Source: Verrucomicrobia bacterium SCGC AAA164-E04 (lineage in GTDB: Bacteria; Verrucomicrobiota; Verrucomicrobiia; Limisphaerales; AAA164-E04). Taken from it: 64,000 bases of DNA. A model generated the notes under the pieces. That model did not search any database. It worked only from the letters and a program-made list of their open reading frames with translations, and was not told the origin of the DNA. Shown in pieces: positions 19,151-28,237 of the stretch. Position 1 is the first letter of the stretch, and every line of letters starts with the position of its first letter. The stretch is from assembly GCA_000383715.1 (NCBI GenBank), contig KB911839.1, forward strand, positions 153,660-217,659. The letters are read 5' to 3'. Made by a program: the position numbers and the translations under genes.

Positions 19151-20620
19151 TTACCTGTGTTTGAATTCGGCACGTTTGCGCGCATCGGCCAGCAGCGAGT
19201 GCATCTGGCGACGTTGCTTGGCGAAACGCGGCTTGGATGCCAGGTTGTTGTCTTCGAACGGGTCGTTGATCAGGTCATACAGTTCGGCCTGATCCGCGCT
19301 TCCCCATTCACCGTAATGCCAACGTTGAGTGCGGATCGATCGGCCCAGGGTCTTGCCCCGGCTGACCACCGTGTATGCAGTCGAGCGACCTTTGGCGTTC
19401 GGGTCTTTGAGTAAGGGGGCAAGGCTTTTGCCCTGAAGTTCGTTCGGGCCGTTGATGCCGCACAATTCCACGAGAGTAGGGAACATGTCGACCAGCTCCA
19501 CGAGCGCCTTACTCTCGGCACCGTCCTTCGTCAGGCCGGGCGCGCGGATGATCATCGGCACCCTCGCGCATTCCTCGAACAGCGTCACCTTTCCCCACTG
19601 TGCGTGCTCGCCCAGGTGATAGCCGTGGTCTGAGGTGAATATGATGATCGTGTCTTCCCAGCGGCCGTTGCGCTCTAGCGCGTCAAAGAGCAGGGAAATC
19701 TGCGCATCGATGAAGGTGGTGCAAGCGTGGTAAGCCTGCATGTACTTGCGACGTAACGCGTCGTTTTCTTTCTCCAATTCGAAACCAAACGCTTCGTATC
19801 GTTTGGAGATTGCCAGCGGAGGCCTGTTCTTCCAGTCGCCCTTCGGTGTCGGGCGGTATTCGATCGCGCTGAGCGGATACTGGTCGAAATATTTCTGTGG
19901 GGCCCAGAACGGCACGTGCGGTTTCTGGATGCCGCACGCGATGAAAAACGGCTTGTTGGCGTGGGTTTTGTCGTCCAGCCACTTGGCAACCTGGCGCACG
20001 TTCTTGCCGTCCTTGTGCTGTTCGTCGCGCATCTGGGTCGGGCCGTATCCCGGCGGCGTCTGGCCGGCCAAGGCGCTGCGGTTTTCCTTGAGGTGGCGAC
20101 GCCATGATCGATCGTCTTCGCCCCTGATTGGTCCGTGTTCAGCTTCGTAAGCCTTGCGGAGCTTCCTTTCGACGGGGTTTTCTTCGTTCTTGAATCTGAT
20201 CACGTCGTGCCATGCAACGTCGCCCGGATCGGCCTTGGTGTTGTGAAAAACTTTACCCACGCTGGCCGTCCAGTAGCCGTTGGTCTTGAATACCTGTGGC
20301 ATTGATTTCGTGTTGGGACGCACGTTGCGGATGTCCGACTTATTGTTGAGGATGCCTGTCGATTCAGGGTAAAGCCCGCTAAGGAATGACGCCCGCGACG
20401 GGCCGCAGACCGGGTATTGACAGTAGGTACGGCCGAACGTCATTCCCGCGGCTGCAAGCTTCTCCAGGCCCGGTGTCTTGAGCGGCTGGTACCCCGAGGT
20501 GCTGACGTGGTTGTTCAGGTCGTCGCAGACGATCAGTAATACATTCGGGCGCTCTGAGCGATCCGCTGTGGCAACCATTACCCACAAACAGAAGATCGAA
20601 ACTGAAATAAAAGTTTTCAT
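19151..20620 (-). CDS. Iduronate-2-sulfatase-like sulfatase, exported
   Basis: 489 residues from the ATG at 20620, which opens into a signal peptide (MKTFISVSIFCLWVMVATA); two in-frame ATGs lie 18 and 24 bases upstream. VLLIVCDDLNNHVS gives the metal site, CGPSRASFLSGLYP the formylglycine site with Ser in the third position, KPFFIACGIQKPHVPF and TSDHGYHLGEHAQWGK are marks of the iduronate-2-sulfatase/choline-sulfatase branch. The order and length are complete. It is the middle of three leftward sulfatase genes (20675 to 17314). The fragments at 3470 and 9190 are of related type, suggesting repeated gain of this gene class. Substrate unknown; sulfated uronate or fucan units are plausible. Confidence 0.92.
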   Translation of the reverse strand: MKTFISVSIFCLWVMVATADRSERPNVLLIVCDDLNNHVSTSGYQPLKTPGLEKLAAAGMTFGRTYCQYPVCGPSRASFLSGLYPESTGILNNKSDIRNVRPNTKSMPQVFKTNGYWTASVGKVFHNTKADPGDVAWHDVIRFKNEENPVERKLRKAYEAEHGPIRGEDDRSWRRHLKENRSALAGQTPPGYGPTQMRDEQHKDGKNVRQVAKWLDDKTHANKPFFIACGIQKPHVPFWAPQKYFDQYPLSAIEYRPTPKGDWKNRPPLAISKRYEAFGFELEKENDALRRKYMQAYHACTTFIDAQISLLFDALERNGRWEDTIIIFTSDHGYHLGEHAQWGKVTLFEECARVPMIIRAPGLTKDGAESKALVELVDMFPTLVELCGINGPNELQGKSLAPLLKDPNAKGRSTAYTVVSRGKTLGRSIRTQRWHYGEWGSADQAELYDLINDPFEDNNLASKPRFAKQRRQMHSLLADARKRAEFKHR

Positions 20621-20674
20621 GGTGAGATTTTTGGACATGAGCATGTATGGTGGATCGCGTTCACTATGAGCGGG

Positions 20675-22114
20675 TCATTTCAATGACCCAGGGGTTTGAT
20701 TACTCTTCTCAGCTGCTCGTGCTTTGATGCGCTCAGCTTTCTTTTTCTCGCGGGCTGCTTTTTTCTCTTTGTTCGACATTTTTTTGGCTGGTGCAGTGGC
20801 ATCTGGATTCCAGCGTTTTTCCTGCTTGCTTACAGGGGGAGCCATTTTGTCGAGCCATTCATTGTATTTGGCGGTGAGTTTGGTAACCACTTTCGGGTGT
20901 TTTTTTGAGAGGTTTGTTGTTTCGCTGAGATCTTTTTTGAGATCGAAGAGTTCAATACGATTTTTCTCTGCGACCAATTTCCAATTTCCACTGCGGATGG
21001 CCCATTTTCCTTTTTCACCTGCGGAACTCCAATACAACTCCTCATGGAGCTTGTCGGTTTCACCTTTAAGGGCAGGCAGGATGCTTTTACCGTCCAGAGG
21101 CTTGTCTTTTGGCAAGGGAAGCCCGGCAGCGTCGAGAGCTGTGGCAAACAAATCAATCGACCACATGGGAACATCGCACTTTTTCCCTCCTTCCAGTTGA
21201 GCCGGCCAAGACACAATGAACGGGACATGGATTCCGCCCTCGTAATCCATTTGTTTGAAGCCGCGAAGAGGTGCATTGTTGGCGTGCATGGCACCTGAAC
21301 CGCCATTGTCCGTGAGAAAGATGAGCAGTGTATTGTCAAAAATATTGTGTTTCCTTAGTGAGTTCACAATCTCCCCAACACCCATATCCAGGTGTTTGAT
21401 CATGGCCATCAGGGTGTCGCGTGTTTCGTCCCCGGTAACATTCTTGATGTCTCCTTCCGGAGCCTCCGGTGGAGCATGTACTGCATTGTATGCGACATAG
21501 AGAAAGAAAGGGTCCTCCTTGTGGCGATCGATAAAATCGACCGCTTCCTCGGTGATTCGAGTGGTGAGGTAGCCCTCTTCTTTGATGGGATTGAGGCCAC
21601 GATAAATAGGGTGATCCATGTCCGAGTGGTCAAAGTAGGGGTGTGCCCCGCGACCCATGAAGCCATAGAACTCATCGAATCCGCGGTTCATGGCGTGGTA
21701 TTCTGTGGTGAGTCCGAGATGCCATTTACCCAATGCCCCGGAGACGTAACCGGCTGGCTTGAGTCGCTGAGGAATAAACACCTCATCAAGCGGAATGCCA
21801 GATCCTCCTTCGCCGGCTGTATAGATTCCAAATCGTTGCTGAAAGCGACCCGTCATGAGTCCGGCACGTGTCGGCGAACACACGTGTCCACTGGTGTAGC
21901 CTTGAGTGCAGATGATGGATGAATGGGCCAGTGCATCGATGTTCGGTGTACTGACTTCCGGCGGGGAATACGGATTGTAGCTGACATCGGCATAGCCCTG
22001 GTCATCTGTGAGAATGATAACGATGTTTGGTTTCTCTTCCGCCAAGAGGATGGAGGGCATCCCAACCCAAATGAAGATTAGTGCTTGTAGGACGTTTTGT
22101 AATCTCATGTTCAA
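20675..22114 (-). CDS. Arylsulfatase with a basic C-terminal tail, exported
   Basis: 479 residues beginning MNMRLQNVLQALIFIWVGMP (signal peptide to about ILLAEE; a start two codons later is equally possible). IILTDDQGYADVS binds metal, CSPTRAGLMTGRFQQ is the formylglycine site, GKWHLGLTTEY and LTDNGGSGAMHANN follow in the right order, and the ending RIELFDLKKDLSET is the usual C-terminal strand. The last ~40 residues are Lys/Ala/Glu-rich (KKMSNKEKKAAREKKKAE), resembling the tail of the sulfatase at 17314-19128. First gene of the three-sulfatase run, so the promoter should lie between 22115 and 22200. Confidence 0.92.
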   Translation of the reverse strand: MNMRLQNVLQALIFIWVGMPSILLAEEKPNIVIILTDDQGYADVSYNPYSPPEVSTPNIDALAHSSIICTQGYTSGHVCSPTRAGLMTGRFQQRFGIYTAGEGGSGIPLDEVFIPQRLKPAGYVSGALGKWHLGLTTEYHAMNRGFDEFYGFMGRGAHPYFDHSDMDHPIYRGLNPIKEEGYLTTRITEEAVDFIDRHKEDPFFLYVAYNAVHAPPEAPEGDIKNVTGDETRDTLMAMIKHLDMGVGEIVNSLRKHNIFDNTLLIFLTDNGGSGAMHANNAPLRGFKQMDYEGGIHVPFIVSWPAQLEGGKKCDVPMWSIDLFATALDAAGLPLPKDKPLDGKSILPALKGETDKLHEELYWSSAGEKGKWAIRSGNWKLVAEKNRIELFDLKKDLSETTNLSKKHPKVVTKLTAKYNEWLDKMAPPVSKQEKRWNPDATAPAKKMSNKEKKAAREKKKAERIKARAAEKSNQTPGSLK

Positions 22115-22138
22115 TACTCAGGTTTTTCCGGGTTCAAT

Positions 22139-22310
22139 TGGGTTGAGCGAGGTGAAAAAGATTTTCGATCTGTTCGTTGTTCAGCGAGGGTCCAAAGAAG
22201 GCCAGTTCGTCGATCCGCCCGTGCCAGAGGCCCAATCTTTATTTTCGTTTCTTGCCACGGGACCCTACAGGAATTCCTCCGATGCTGAAAGGGTTATGCG
22301 GCCGTGCTTG
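22139..22310 (-). pseudogene. C-terminal remnant of a LamG-domain protein
   Basis: On the minus strand, LGLWHGRIDELAFFGPSLNN followed by EQIENLFHLAQPN and a stop is the classic last strand and helix of a LamG/concanavalin-A-like domain (compare the usual RIDEVAIWNRALSxxEI). Just upstream, in a different frame, HNPFSIGGIPVGS is the preceding strand pair. A frameshift therefore separates them near 22240 and the rest of the gene is gone. Such domains bind glycans and often occur in the exported enzymes of this group. Confidence 0.6.
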
Positions 22311-22382
22311 AAATTCATTTAAAGTTTTGAAGAAACAAGGGCTCCGTTTCTGTAAAGTCTCAAACCTTTGCTTGTCTTAAGG

Positions 22383-22538
22383 ATGGCAGACCATGGGGAA
22401 TACGCCAGCGGTTACATCTGTACCAAAGAACAATACGGCCAGAGTGGATATGAAGACAGTCCGAGGGCTTCCAAAGTGGCACCCGACGTTGAGGCCCTTT
22501 TGCTGAACACCATGAGCCACCTGCTCCAGGAATAGAAT
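22383..22538 (+). pseudogene. Short open frame, possible gene tail
   Basis: A 51-codon frame from an ATG at 22383 ends with an amphipathic helix-like EALLLNTMSHLLQE and a stop at 22536-22538. It looks coding but I cannot name a family; the C-terminal helix is compatible with the end of a TetR-type regulator, often found beside efflux genes such as those that follow. Very tentative. Confidence 0.2.
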
Positions 22539-22662
22539 AGCATTTTCCTGAAACAGGAGAGGTTTCAAACCATTGACATCTTTTTAGTAGTGCTCAATGC
22601 TCTTTCCACATCAATGGTCAGGATTCTACCACGAGGGACGTTTCACACTTTTTACTCACACC

Positions 22663-23961
22663 ATGTCATTATCGCAGCAGGAAAAACAGTATAAACCAGG
22701 TTCCCAGGTGGGACCGGCAGGGCTATTGCTACGCGCGTCCATTCCAGTCGTCATCTTGATCCTGGCCGTGGGTGGCTTCTTCCTTCTAGCCAAAAAAATG
22801 GACAAGGAGAAACCACCTCCTCCCAAGAAACAGGTTCTGAGAACCCGCATTGTTGAACTGGAATTAAGAGACTACCCGGTTTCCTTGAAAACACATGGGA
22901 ACGTTCAGCCGCACATTGAAATAACCATTCAACCACAGGTATCTGGATTGATCATCGAGCTCTCCCCCTCCTTCGAGGATGGAGCATTCTTCTCCCAGGG
23001 TGACGTGCTCATTCGATTGGATGCTGCCGATTATGAAACTGCCTTGCAGAGCGCCGAAGCCCGGCTGTTGGGAGCCAAAGCGAGCCTGGAACTCGCCAAG
23101 GCAAATCACGCGCGCAATGAAGAAGTCGTCAAAGAAAACCTGATTCCACAGACCGAGGCCGACTTGAGTGCTGCCAATTTGAAGCAAGCTGAAGCAGATG
23201 TTCAGTCCGCGGACGCCCAGGTCGCTCGGGCAAAACGTGACCGGGAACGCACCGGTGTTCTGGCACCGTTTGATGGAAGGGTACGACAACGTCTGGTTGG
23301 GTTGGGCCAACTAGTTGGTGCTGGCACACCCCTGGGATCAATCTTTGCCGTCGATTATGCAGAAGTAAGATTACCCATATCCAGCAGGGAACTGCCTTTT
23401 GTCGATCTTCCCAGCTTACTCGAAGATCCTCCCGTTCCGGTTGTCCTTCACGATGCTCTGGACATGTATTCCGGAAAGACATGGCAGGCCCGCATCATCC
23501 GAACTGAAGGTGCTTTGAACGAGGATTCACTCGAACTCTTTGCCATCGCGCGTGTGGATGATCCTTTTGCACGTTTGTCCGGAGACACTCCATTACGCAT
23601 CGGACAACCCGTCACCGCCGTCATTCAGGGACGTGTTCTCAAAGACGTGTACGCTCTACCGCGTGTGGCAGTCCACGAACTAGATCAGATTAACCTGGTG
23701 AATGCCGCCGACCTCACTCTTTTTCGAAAGACCATTGAAAAACTTTGGTCAGATGAAGAACACATTGTGGTGCAGGATACTTCGATTGAGAACGGAGCAT
23801 GGCTGGCAACAACGCATTTGGTATATGCCCCAGATGGCACGAAGGTGGAGATCATCCCGGATGTGAATGACACCACAATGCCGGTTACCGAACCCAACGA
23901 AAACGAGAAAGCTGGAACCAATACCCAGAAAAACTCCTCCAACTCGGACGGAAAATCATGA
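22663..23961 (+). CDS. RND efflux periplasmic adaptor (membrane fusion protein)
   Basis: 432 residues from the ATG at 22663 (MSLSQQEKQYKPGS), preferred over an ATG at 22597 because it places the single membrane segment (SIPVVILILAVGGFFLLA) near the N-terminus. A lipoyl-type half-motif (GNVQPHIEITIQPQVSGLI) is followed by a coiled-coil hairpin (residues ~140-190, Ala/Glu/Lys-rich), the second lipoyl half (GVLAPFDGRVRQRL), a beta-barrel and a membrane-proximal domain. The last ~30 residues are hydrophilic and low in complexity. It would bridge the permease encoded 13 bases downstream and an outer-membrane channel, which is not encoded here. No drug or substrate can be inferred. Confidence 0.9.
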   Translation: MSLSQQEKQYKPGSQVGPAGLLLRASIPVVILILAVGGFFLLAKKMDKEKPPPPKKQVLRTRIVELELRDYPVSLKTHGNVQPHIEITIQPQVSGLIIELSPSFEDGAFFSQGDVLIRLDAADYETALQSAEARLLGAKASLELAKANHARNEEVVKENLIPQTEADLSAANLKQAEADVQSADAQVARAKRDRERTGVLAPFDGRVRQRLVGLGQLVGAGTPLGSIFAVDYAEVRLPISSRELPFVDLPSLLEDPPVPVVLHDALDMYSGKTWQARIIRTEGALNEDSLELFAIARVDDPFARLSGDTPLRIGQPVTAVIQGRVLKDVYALPRVAVHELDQINLVNAADLTLFRKTIEKLWSDEEHIVVQDTSIENGAWLATTHLVYAPDGTKVEIIPDVNDTTMPVTEPNENEKAGTNTQKNSSNSDGKS

Positions 23962-23974
23962 GTAGGCTCAAGAT

Positions 23975-26900
23975 ATGATTCGATGGTTCACCAACAACGG
24001 TATTGCTGCCAATTTTCTCATGATTGGCATTTTGCTGGCCGGATTTTACACAGCCTTCTACCGCATCCCGCTTGAAGTCACCCCTGCACTGAGCTGGGAA
24101 ACGGTCATGATTGACATGCCTTACCGGGGTGCCACCGCCAAGGATGTGGAAAGAGCTATTCTCATCCCAGTCGAAGAATCTCTGGAAGGGGTGCAAGGCA
24201 TCGAACATCTGCACGCCGACGGATCCAGGGGCAGAGCACGCTTTTACCTCCAAGCCAAACAAGGTGTGGATGTCCGCGTGTTGATGGATGATGTGAAAGC
24301 CCGCGTGGATGCCATCACAACCTTTCCCTCAGAAACGGAGCGGCCACGGGTGTTCATTCCAGAGTCTGGAAATTATTACGAAGTATTGAGTGTTGCGGTG
24401 ACGGGCAAGCTGACTCCTGCCGAACTCAGCAAGGTAGCCCGTCGCGTTCAGGAAGATCTTTTGGAATTACCCGGTATCAGCCGCGCCAATATTGAGGGCG
24501 GCCGCCGATTTGAAATCGCCATCGAAGCGGAGCCCGAAAAACTACTCGCCTATGACCTAACGTTCCAGGATCTCGCAGATGCCGTCCGCCGCTTTTCCAT
24601 CGATCTCCCGGCGGGTGCCATCGATAGTGCCAGTGGTACGTTGACCATGCGCACGCGAGGTCAAGCCTACACGGGTGCCGATTTCTCACAGGTTCCGGTG
24701 CGATCCATCAAGGGTGCGGAGGTCATGCTGGGAGATGTTGCCAAAGTCATTGACGGTTTCGAAGAAGGTGACAAGCGTGTCGAATTCAATGGCAAACCGG
24801 CTCTGTTTATTGAAGTCATGCGTACGGGGAATGAAAGCGCCATCGATATTTCTAACAAGGTACGCGATTACGTCGACACCGCGTTAACCCGATTTCCTGA
24901 GGGCATCGATATGTTTGTCTGGGATGATGAATCCTACGCCATCCGGGGCAGACTCAACACACTCGTTTCGTCGCTTCTGCAAGGAAGCCTGCTGGTCGTC
25001 CTGACACTGGGTGTGTTTCTAAGACCTGCACTGGCTTTCTGGATCATCCTCGGCATTCCAGTATCCTTTGCAGGTGGAGTTTTATTAATGCCTTGGTTCG
25101 GAGTCACCGCCAACGTGATGAGTCTGTTTGGCTATATCATTGTGGTCGGTGTGGTCGTCGATGACGCAATCGTCACCGGTGAAAACGTCTTTCAAAAAAT
25201 GCGGTCCGGTTTATCTCCCCTGGAAGCCTCGGTCAAGGGAACCGAGGAAGTCACCGTTCCGGTCACATTTGGGATTTTGACGACCATCGTTGCGTTCATT
25301 CCTCTGCTCTATTTCGAAGGCACCTGGGGTGATTTCGCCAGACAAATTCCGCCGGTCGTCGCCCCCGTGCTTCTGTTCTCGCTGTTAGAATCCAAGTTAA
25401 TTCTACCAGCCCATCTCAAGCACCTGCGTATCAAGCCTAGCACGAATGCCTTTTCAAGATTTCAAAGCCGTATTGCCGATGGACTGGAGCGGTTTGTGGA
25501 ACGTGTCTATCAACCCACGCTGAAATGGGCGGTGCGACATCGTGTGTCGGTGCTGGCCTCTTTTGCTGCCATGGGATTATTAATGACCGGATATTGCATG
25601 GGAGGTCGAATGAGTTTCACCTCCTTCCCATCCGTGGATCGACAACGCATCACCGCTATTCTGGATTTGCCCGATGACACACCCATTGAAACCACTGCCA
25701 AGTACATGGAACGCCTGTCGGCCGCACTGGACCAGGTCAAAGGTGAATTCATTGATCCTGGCAGCAACAAATCGTTGATCAAAAATGTAACGCGCGTCAC
25801 GGGTGCTTATGGTTCGGGTGGTTCTTTTAATAAATCGCGCTGTTACATATCCCTGGAAGTCATGGCACCGGAGGAACGCAGCGAGCCCGGTCCACGCAAC
25901 AGTGAAATTGCCAATCGGTGGACCGAAGTGGTGGGTCCCATTCCTGAAGCGGAGACCTTTCGAGTATTCTCGGAACAAACCATGAAAAGCAGGCGCGAAT
26001 ATGATGACGAATATTTAAACCTCGAATTGCGAGGCCCGATGTCGGAGGGAAAAGCGGACGTCGCCGAACAGATCAAGGAACTGCTGGAGGGATACGATGG
26101 AATCACCACCGCCTGGGCTCGTGTGAATCGAGGTCAGAATGAATTGGAAGTCACCCTCAAACCCAGAGCCGGTGAACTGGGTCTCACCCAGGCCATGCTC
26201 GCTCGTCAGATCCGCCAGGCGTTTTACGGGGAAGAAGCTCAACGTGTTCAACGCGGTATCGATGACATTCGTGTGATGGTTCGTCTTCCCAAGCAGGCAC
26301 GTGAATCCTTGCATACACTGGATCAATTAACCATCCGAACCCCACGAGGTGCAGACGTGCCTTTGTTCACAGTGGCAGATATTCAATTCAAAAAGGAACC
26401 CTCCTTCGTCGAACGCAATGACGGTGCGGAAATCATCCGAATCGGAGCCCAACCCGTCGACGAAACGGTTGATGTGGTACGCATCGCGAAGGAATTAAAA
26501 CCTCGGATCAAAGAACTCTGCAGTGAAGGCGAAGATCTGTCCTTTCTGTTCATCGGATACGTGGCCGAAGCTGAGGAGGCTAAAAAGCGTACGCTGATCG
26601 GTGCCGTTGGATTGTTTTTCAGCCTTTATGCCTTGCTCGCAATTCCTTTTAAATCAGTGGTTCAACCTTTCTTTGTTATGATTGCAGTTCCCTTCGGTGT
26701 GATCGGGGCATTGCTCGGCCATATCATCATGGGACTGACGCCGTCTTACCTATCCGTCTTTGGCATGCTCGCGCTGGCAGGGGTGACGGTAAACGATTCA
26801 CTGGTTCTGGTGGATTATATCAATCGATGCCGCAAGGAGGGATTAAGCCTGCTGGATGCCGCGCTCAAGGCAGGGGCACGCCGATTTCGACCCATCATGT

Positions 26901-27124
26901 TGACATCATTGACAACCTTCGCAGGATTGCTTCCTTTAATGCTGGAACGCTCCCTACAGGCGCAATTCCTGATCCCAATGGCGGTCTCCCTGGGCTTCGG
27001 TGTGGTTTTCGCCACCACCATCACCCTCTTCCTGATTCCCTGCGCACTCTTAACCGCTGAAGATTTAGCCCTTGCCTGGCAACGCTTCAAGGTCTGGTAC
27101 ATGCAACCATTCAACAACAGGTAG
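23975..27124 (+). CDS. RND efflux permease, HAE1-like
   Basis: 1049 residues, the normal length for this family, starting MIRWFTNNGIAANFLMIG with TM1. After a periplasmic porter loop come TM2-TM6 (SSLLQGSLLVVLTLGVFL, MSLFGYIIVVGVVVDDAIVT with the DD pair of TM4 that carries protons), the second loop, and TM8-TM12 (GAVGLFFSLYALLAIPF, VFGMLALAGVTVNDSLVLVDY). An ending VVFATTITLFLIPCALL closes TM12. The gene follows its adaptor by 13 bases; a hairpin directly after the stop (27125-27144) may end the transcript. Export substrate is unknown; antimicrobial or lipid-like compounds are the family norm. Intact. Confidence 0.93.
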   Translation: MIRWFTNNGIAANFLMIGILLAGFYTAFYRIPLEVTPALSWETVMIDMPYRGATAKDVERAILIPVEESLEGVQGIEHLHADGSRGRARFYLQAKQGVDVRVLMDDVKARVDAITTFPSETERPRVFIPESGNYYEVLSVAVTGKLTPAELSKVARRVQEDLLELPGISRANIEGGRRFEIAIEAEPEKLLAYDLTFQDLADAVRRFSIDLPAGAIDSASGTLTMRTRGQAYTGADFSQVPVRSIKGAEVMLGDVAKVIDGFEEGDKRVEFNGKPALFIEVMRTGNESAIDISNKVRDYVDTALTRFPEGIDMFVWDDESYAIRGRLNTLVSSLLQGSLLVVLTLGVFLRPALAFWIILGIPVSFAGGVLLMPWFGVTANVMSLFGYIIVVGVVVDDAIVTGENVFQKMRSGLSPLEASVKGTEEVTVPVTFGILTTIVAFIPLLYFEGTWGDFARQIPPVVAPVLLFSLLESKLILPAHLKHLRIKPSTNAFSRFQSRIADGLERFVERVYQPTLKWAVRHRVSVLASFAAMGLLMTGYCMGGRMSFTSFPSVDRQRITAILDLPDDTPIETTAKYMERLSAALDQVKGEFIDPGSNKSLIKNVTRVTGAYGSGGSFNKSRCYISLEVMAPEERSEPGPRNSEIANRWTEVVGPIPEAETFRVFSEQTMKSRREYDDEYLNLELRGPMSEGKADVAEQIKELLEGYDGITTAWARVNRGQNELEVTLKPRAGELGLTQAMLARQIRQAFYGEEAQRVQRGIDDIRVMVRLPKQARESLHTLDQLTIRTPRGADVPLFTVADIQFKKEPSFVERNDGAEIIRIGAQPVDETVDVVRIAKELKPRIKELCSEGEDLSFLFIGYVAEAEEAKKRTLIGAVGLFFSLYALLAIPFKSVVQPFFVMIAVPFGVIGALLGHIIMGLTPSYLSVFGMLALAGVTVNDSLVLVDYINRCRKEGLSLLDAALKAGARRFRPIMLTSLTTFAGLLPLMLERSLQAQFLIPMAVSLGFGVVFATTITLFLIPCALLTAEDLALAWQRFKVWYMQPFNNR

Positions 27125-27144
27125 GGATGCGCTGCCGCGCATCC
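27125..27144. repeat. Perfect 8-bp hairpin right after the RND permease stop
   Basis: GGATGCGC, loop TGCC, GCGCATCC begins at the base following the TAG. There is no U-run, so it may be an mRNA 3'-stabilising structure or a weak terminator rather than a canonical one. The 200 bases after it, up to the IS tail, hold nothing recognised. Confidence 0.4.
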
Positions 27145-27348
27145 GCACACCGTCACAATTTCCCCTACATCCACAACACGCCCTGCCTGAGCCATAGGCT
27201 CTTGCATTAGGATTAACTAGTCGTTAGTTTGCTTCCATTCACCACGATCCAACCTATGTGCCTGTCCATCATGGCAAACAGGTTGATGCGTATACTGACC
27301 GGTGCTTCCGTCATCAACTGTTAATTTGGGGGGCCTTGCCCGAGAATC

Positions 27349-28071
27349 CTAGTCCACTTCTAGATTTTGATTCCAGTTGCCCCAACCAGAGGATGGCGAA
27401 AAGGAAGGTAAATACATCTCGGAATGAAAATCTCCTATTGACGAGCCCAGCTTGCATCGCTGGAGTGCGATCTCCGGCCCGAACTTCAAAGCATGGTGTG
27501 GTCTGAGGAAGTTGTAGTGGCACCTGAGAATATCCAATTGCTTTTCTAGGAATTCCTCAAACCGAGTGAAGCAGGTGGTTCGTCTGGTGAGGAATGATGC
27601 GGATTGTCTGATGGTCAGATTGAGACGTTCAATGAAGGATGTATTGAGGGTTTCCGAATCTTCAGAATTAAGGAGTGCCTTTTCGAAATCTCGTTTGTCA
27701 CCGATGATCATTCTGCGATCCACTTTGCTGATACGATCATTCCTTCGTGTCTTGATAACTTGGGCATAGAGACATTTGCTGAAGCATTTGCGAATGGCAC
27801 GCTCATAAAATTTGTATCCATCGGTGGTGATTAGTGGAACACGTTGTGGATCTGTTAGTTTGGATATCGATCGTATGACGGATTTGGTATTCTCATCGTT
27901 CCTTGATCCAACGACTGTTTCCGGCCAAAACCGAGACCACACATCCATCGTTGCAAAGAACCATGAGGCATTCTTTTTTGTTCCTGTGAATGTGCGAATT
28001 TCGTGACATTCATATCCGGTATGTTGCTTGGATTGAAGTGGCGGCAGGATCTGGCTGCTTTTTGCAGTCAT
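27349..28071 (-). mobile_element. IS1-like DDE transposase, N-terminus lost
   Basis: The 240-residue frame begins inside the protein: the first residues (MTAKSSQILPPLQ) do not look like a transposase start, and the sequence upstream is broken by stops. From about residue 25 the core is good: EIRTFTGTKKNASWFFATMD, VWSRFWPETVVGSRND, ITTDGYKFYERAIRK, then LNTSFIERLNLTIRQS with the terminal catalytic Glu, and FLEKQLDILRCHYNFLRPHH. These are the marks of the IS1-type transposase family common in Verrucomicrobia/Planctomycetes. The tail (LQRCKLGSSIGDFHSE) is outside the core. No inverted repeats or target duplication could be identified by eye. It is the longest of five copies or fragments of the family in this window and probably inactive. 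Confidence 0.75.
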
Positions 28072-28237
28072 CGATACATTGTATTCCAGTCAAGGGACTG
28101 GACACCGGGAATCGCAGATTTACAGGCACCCTCAAAACTCAAGCTGGCTGCTTGATCGAACTTTGATTCGGGATGTTGCGGAAACGCCAGGCTGAGCTGG
28201 ATAGAGGGGGAGCTTGAGAATCAGGCAGTGAATTGCC

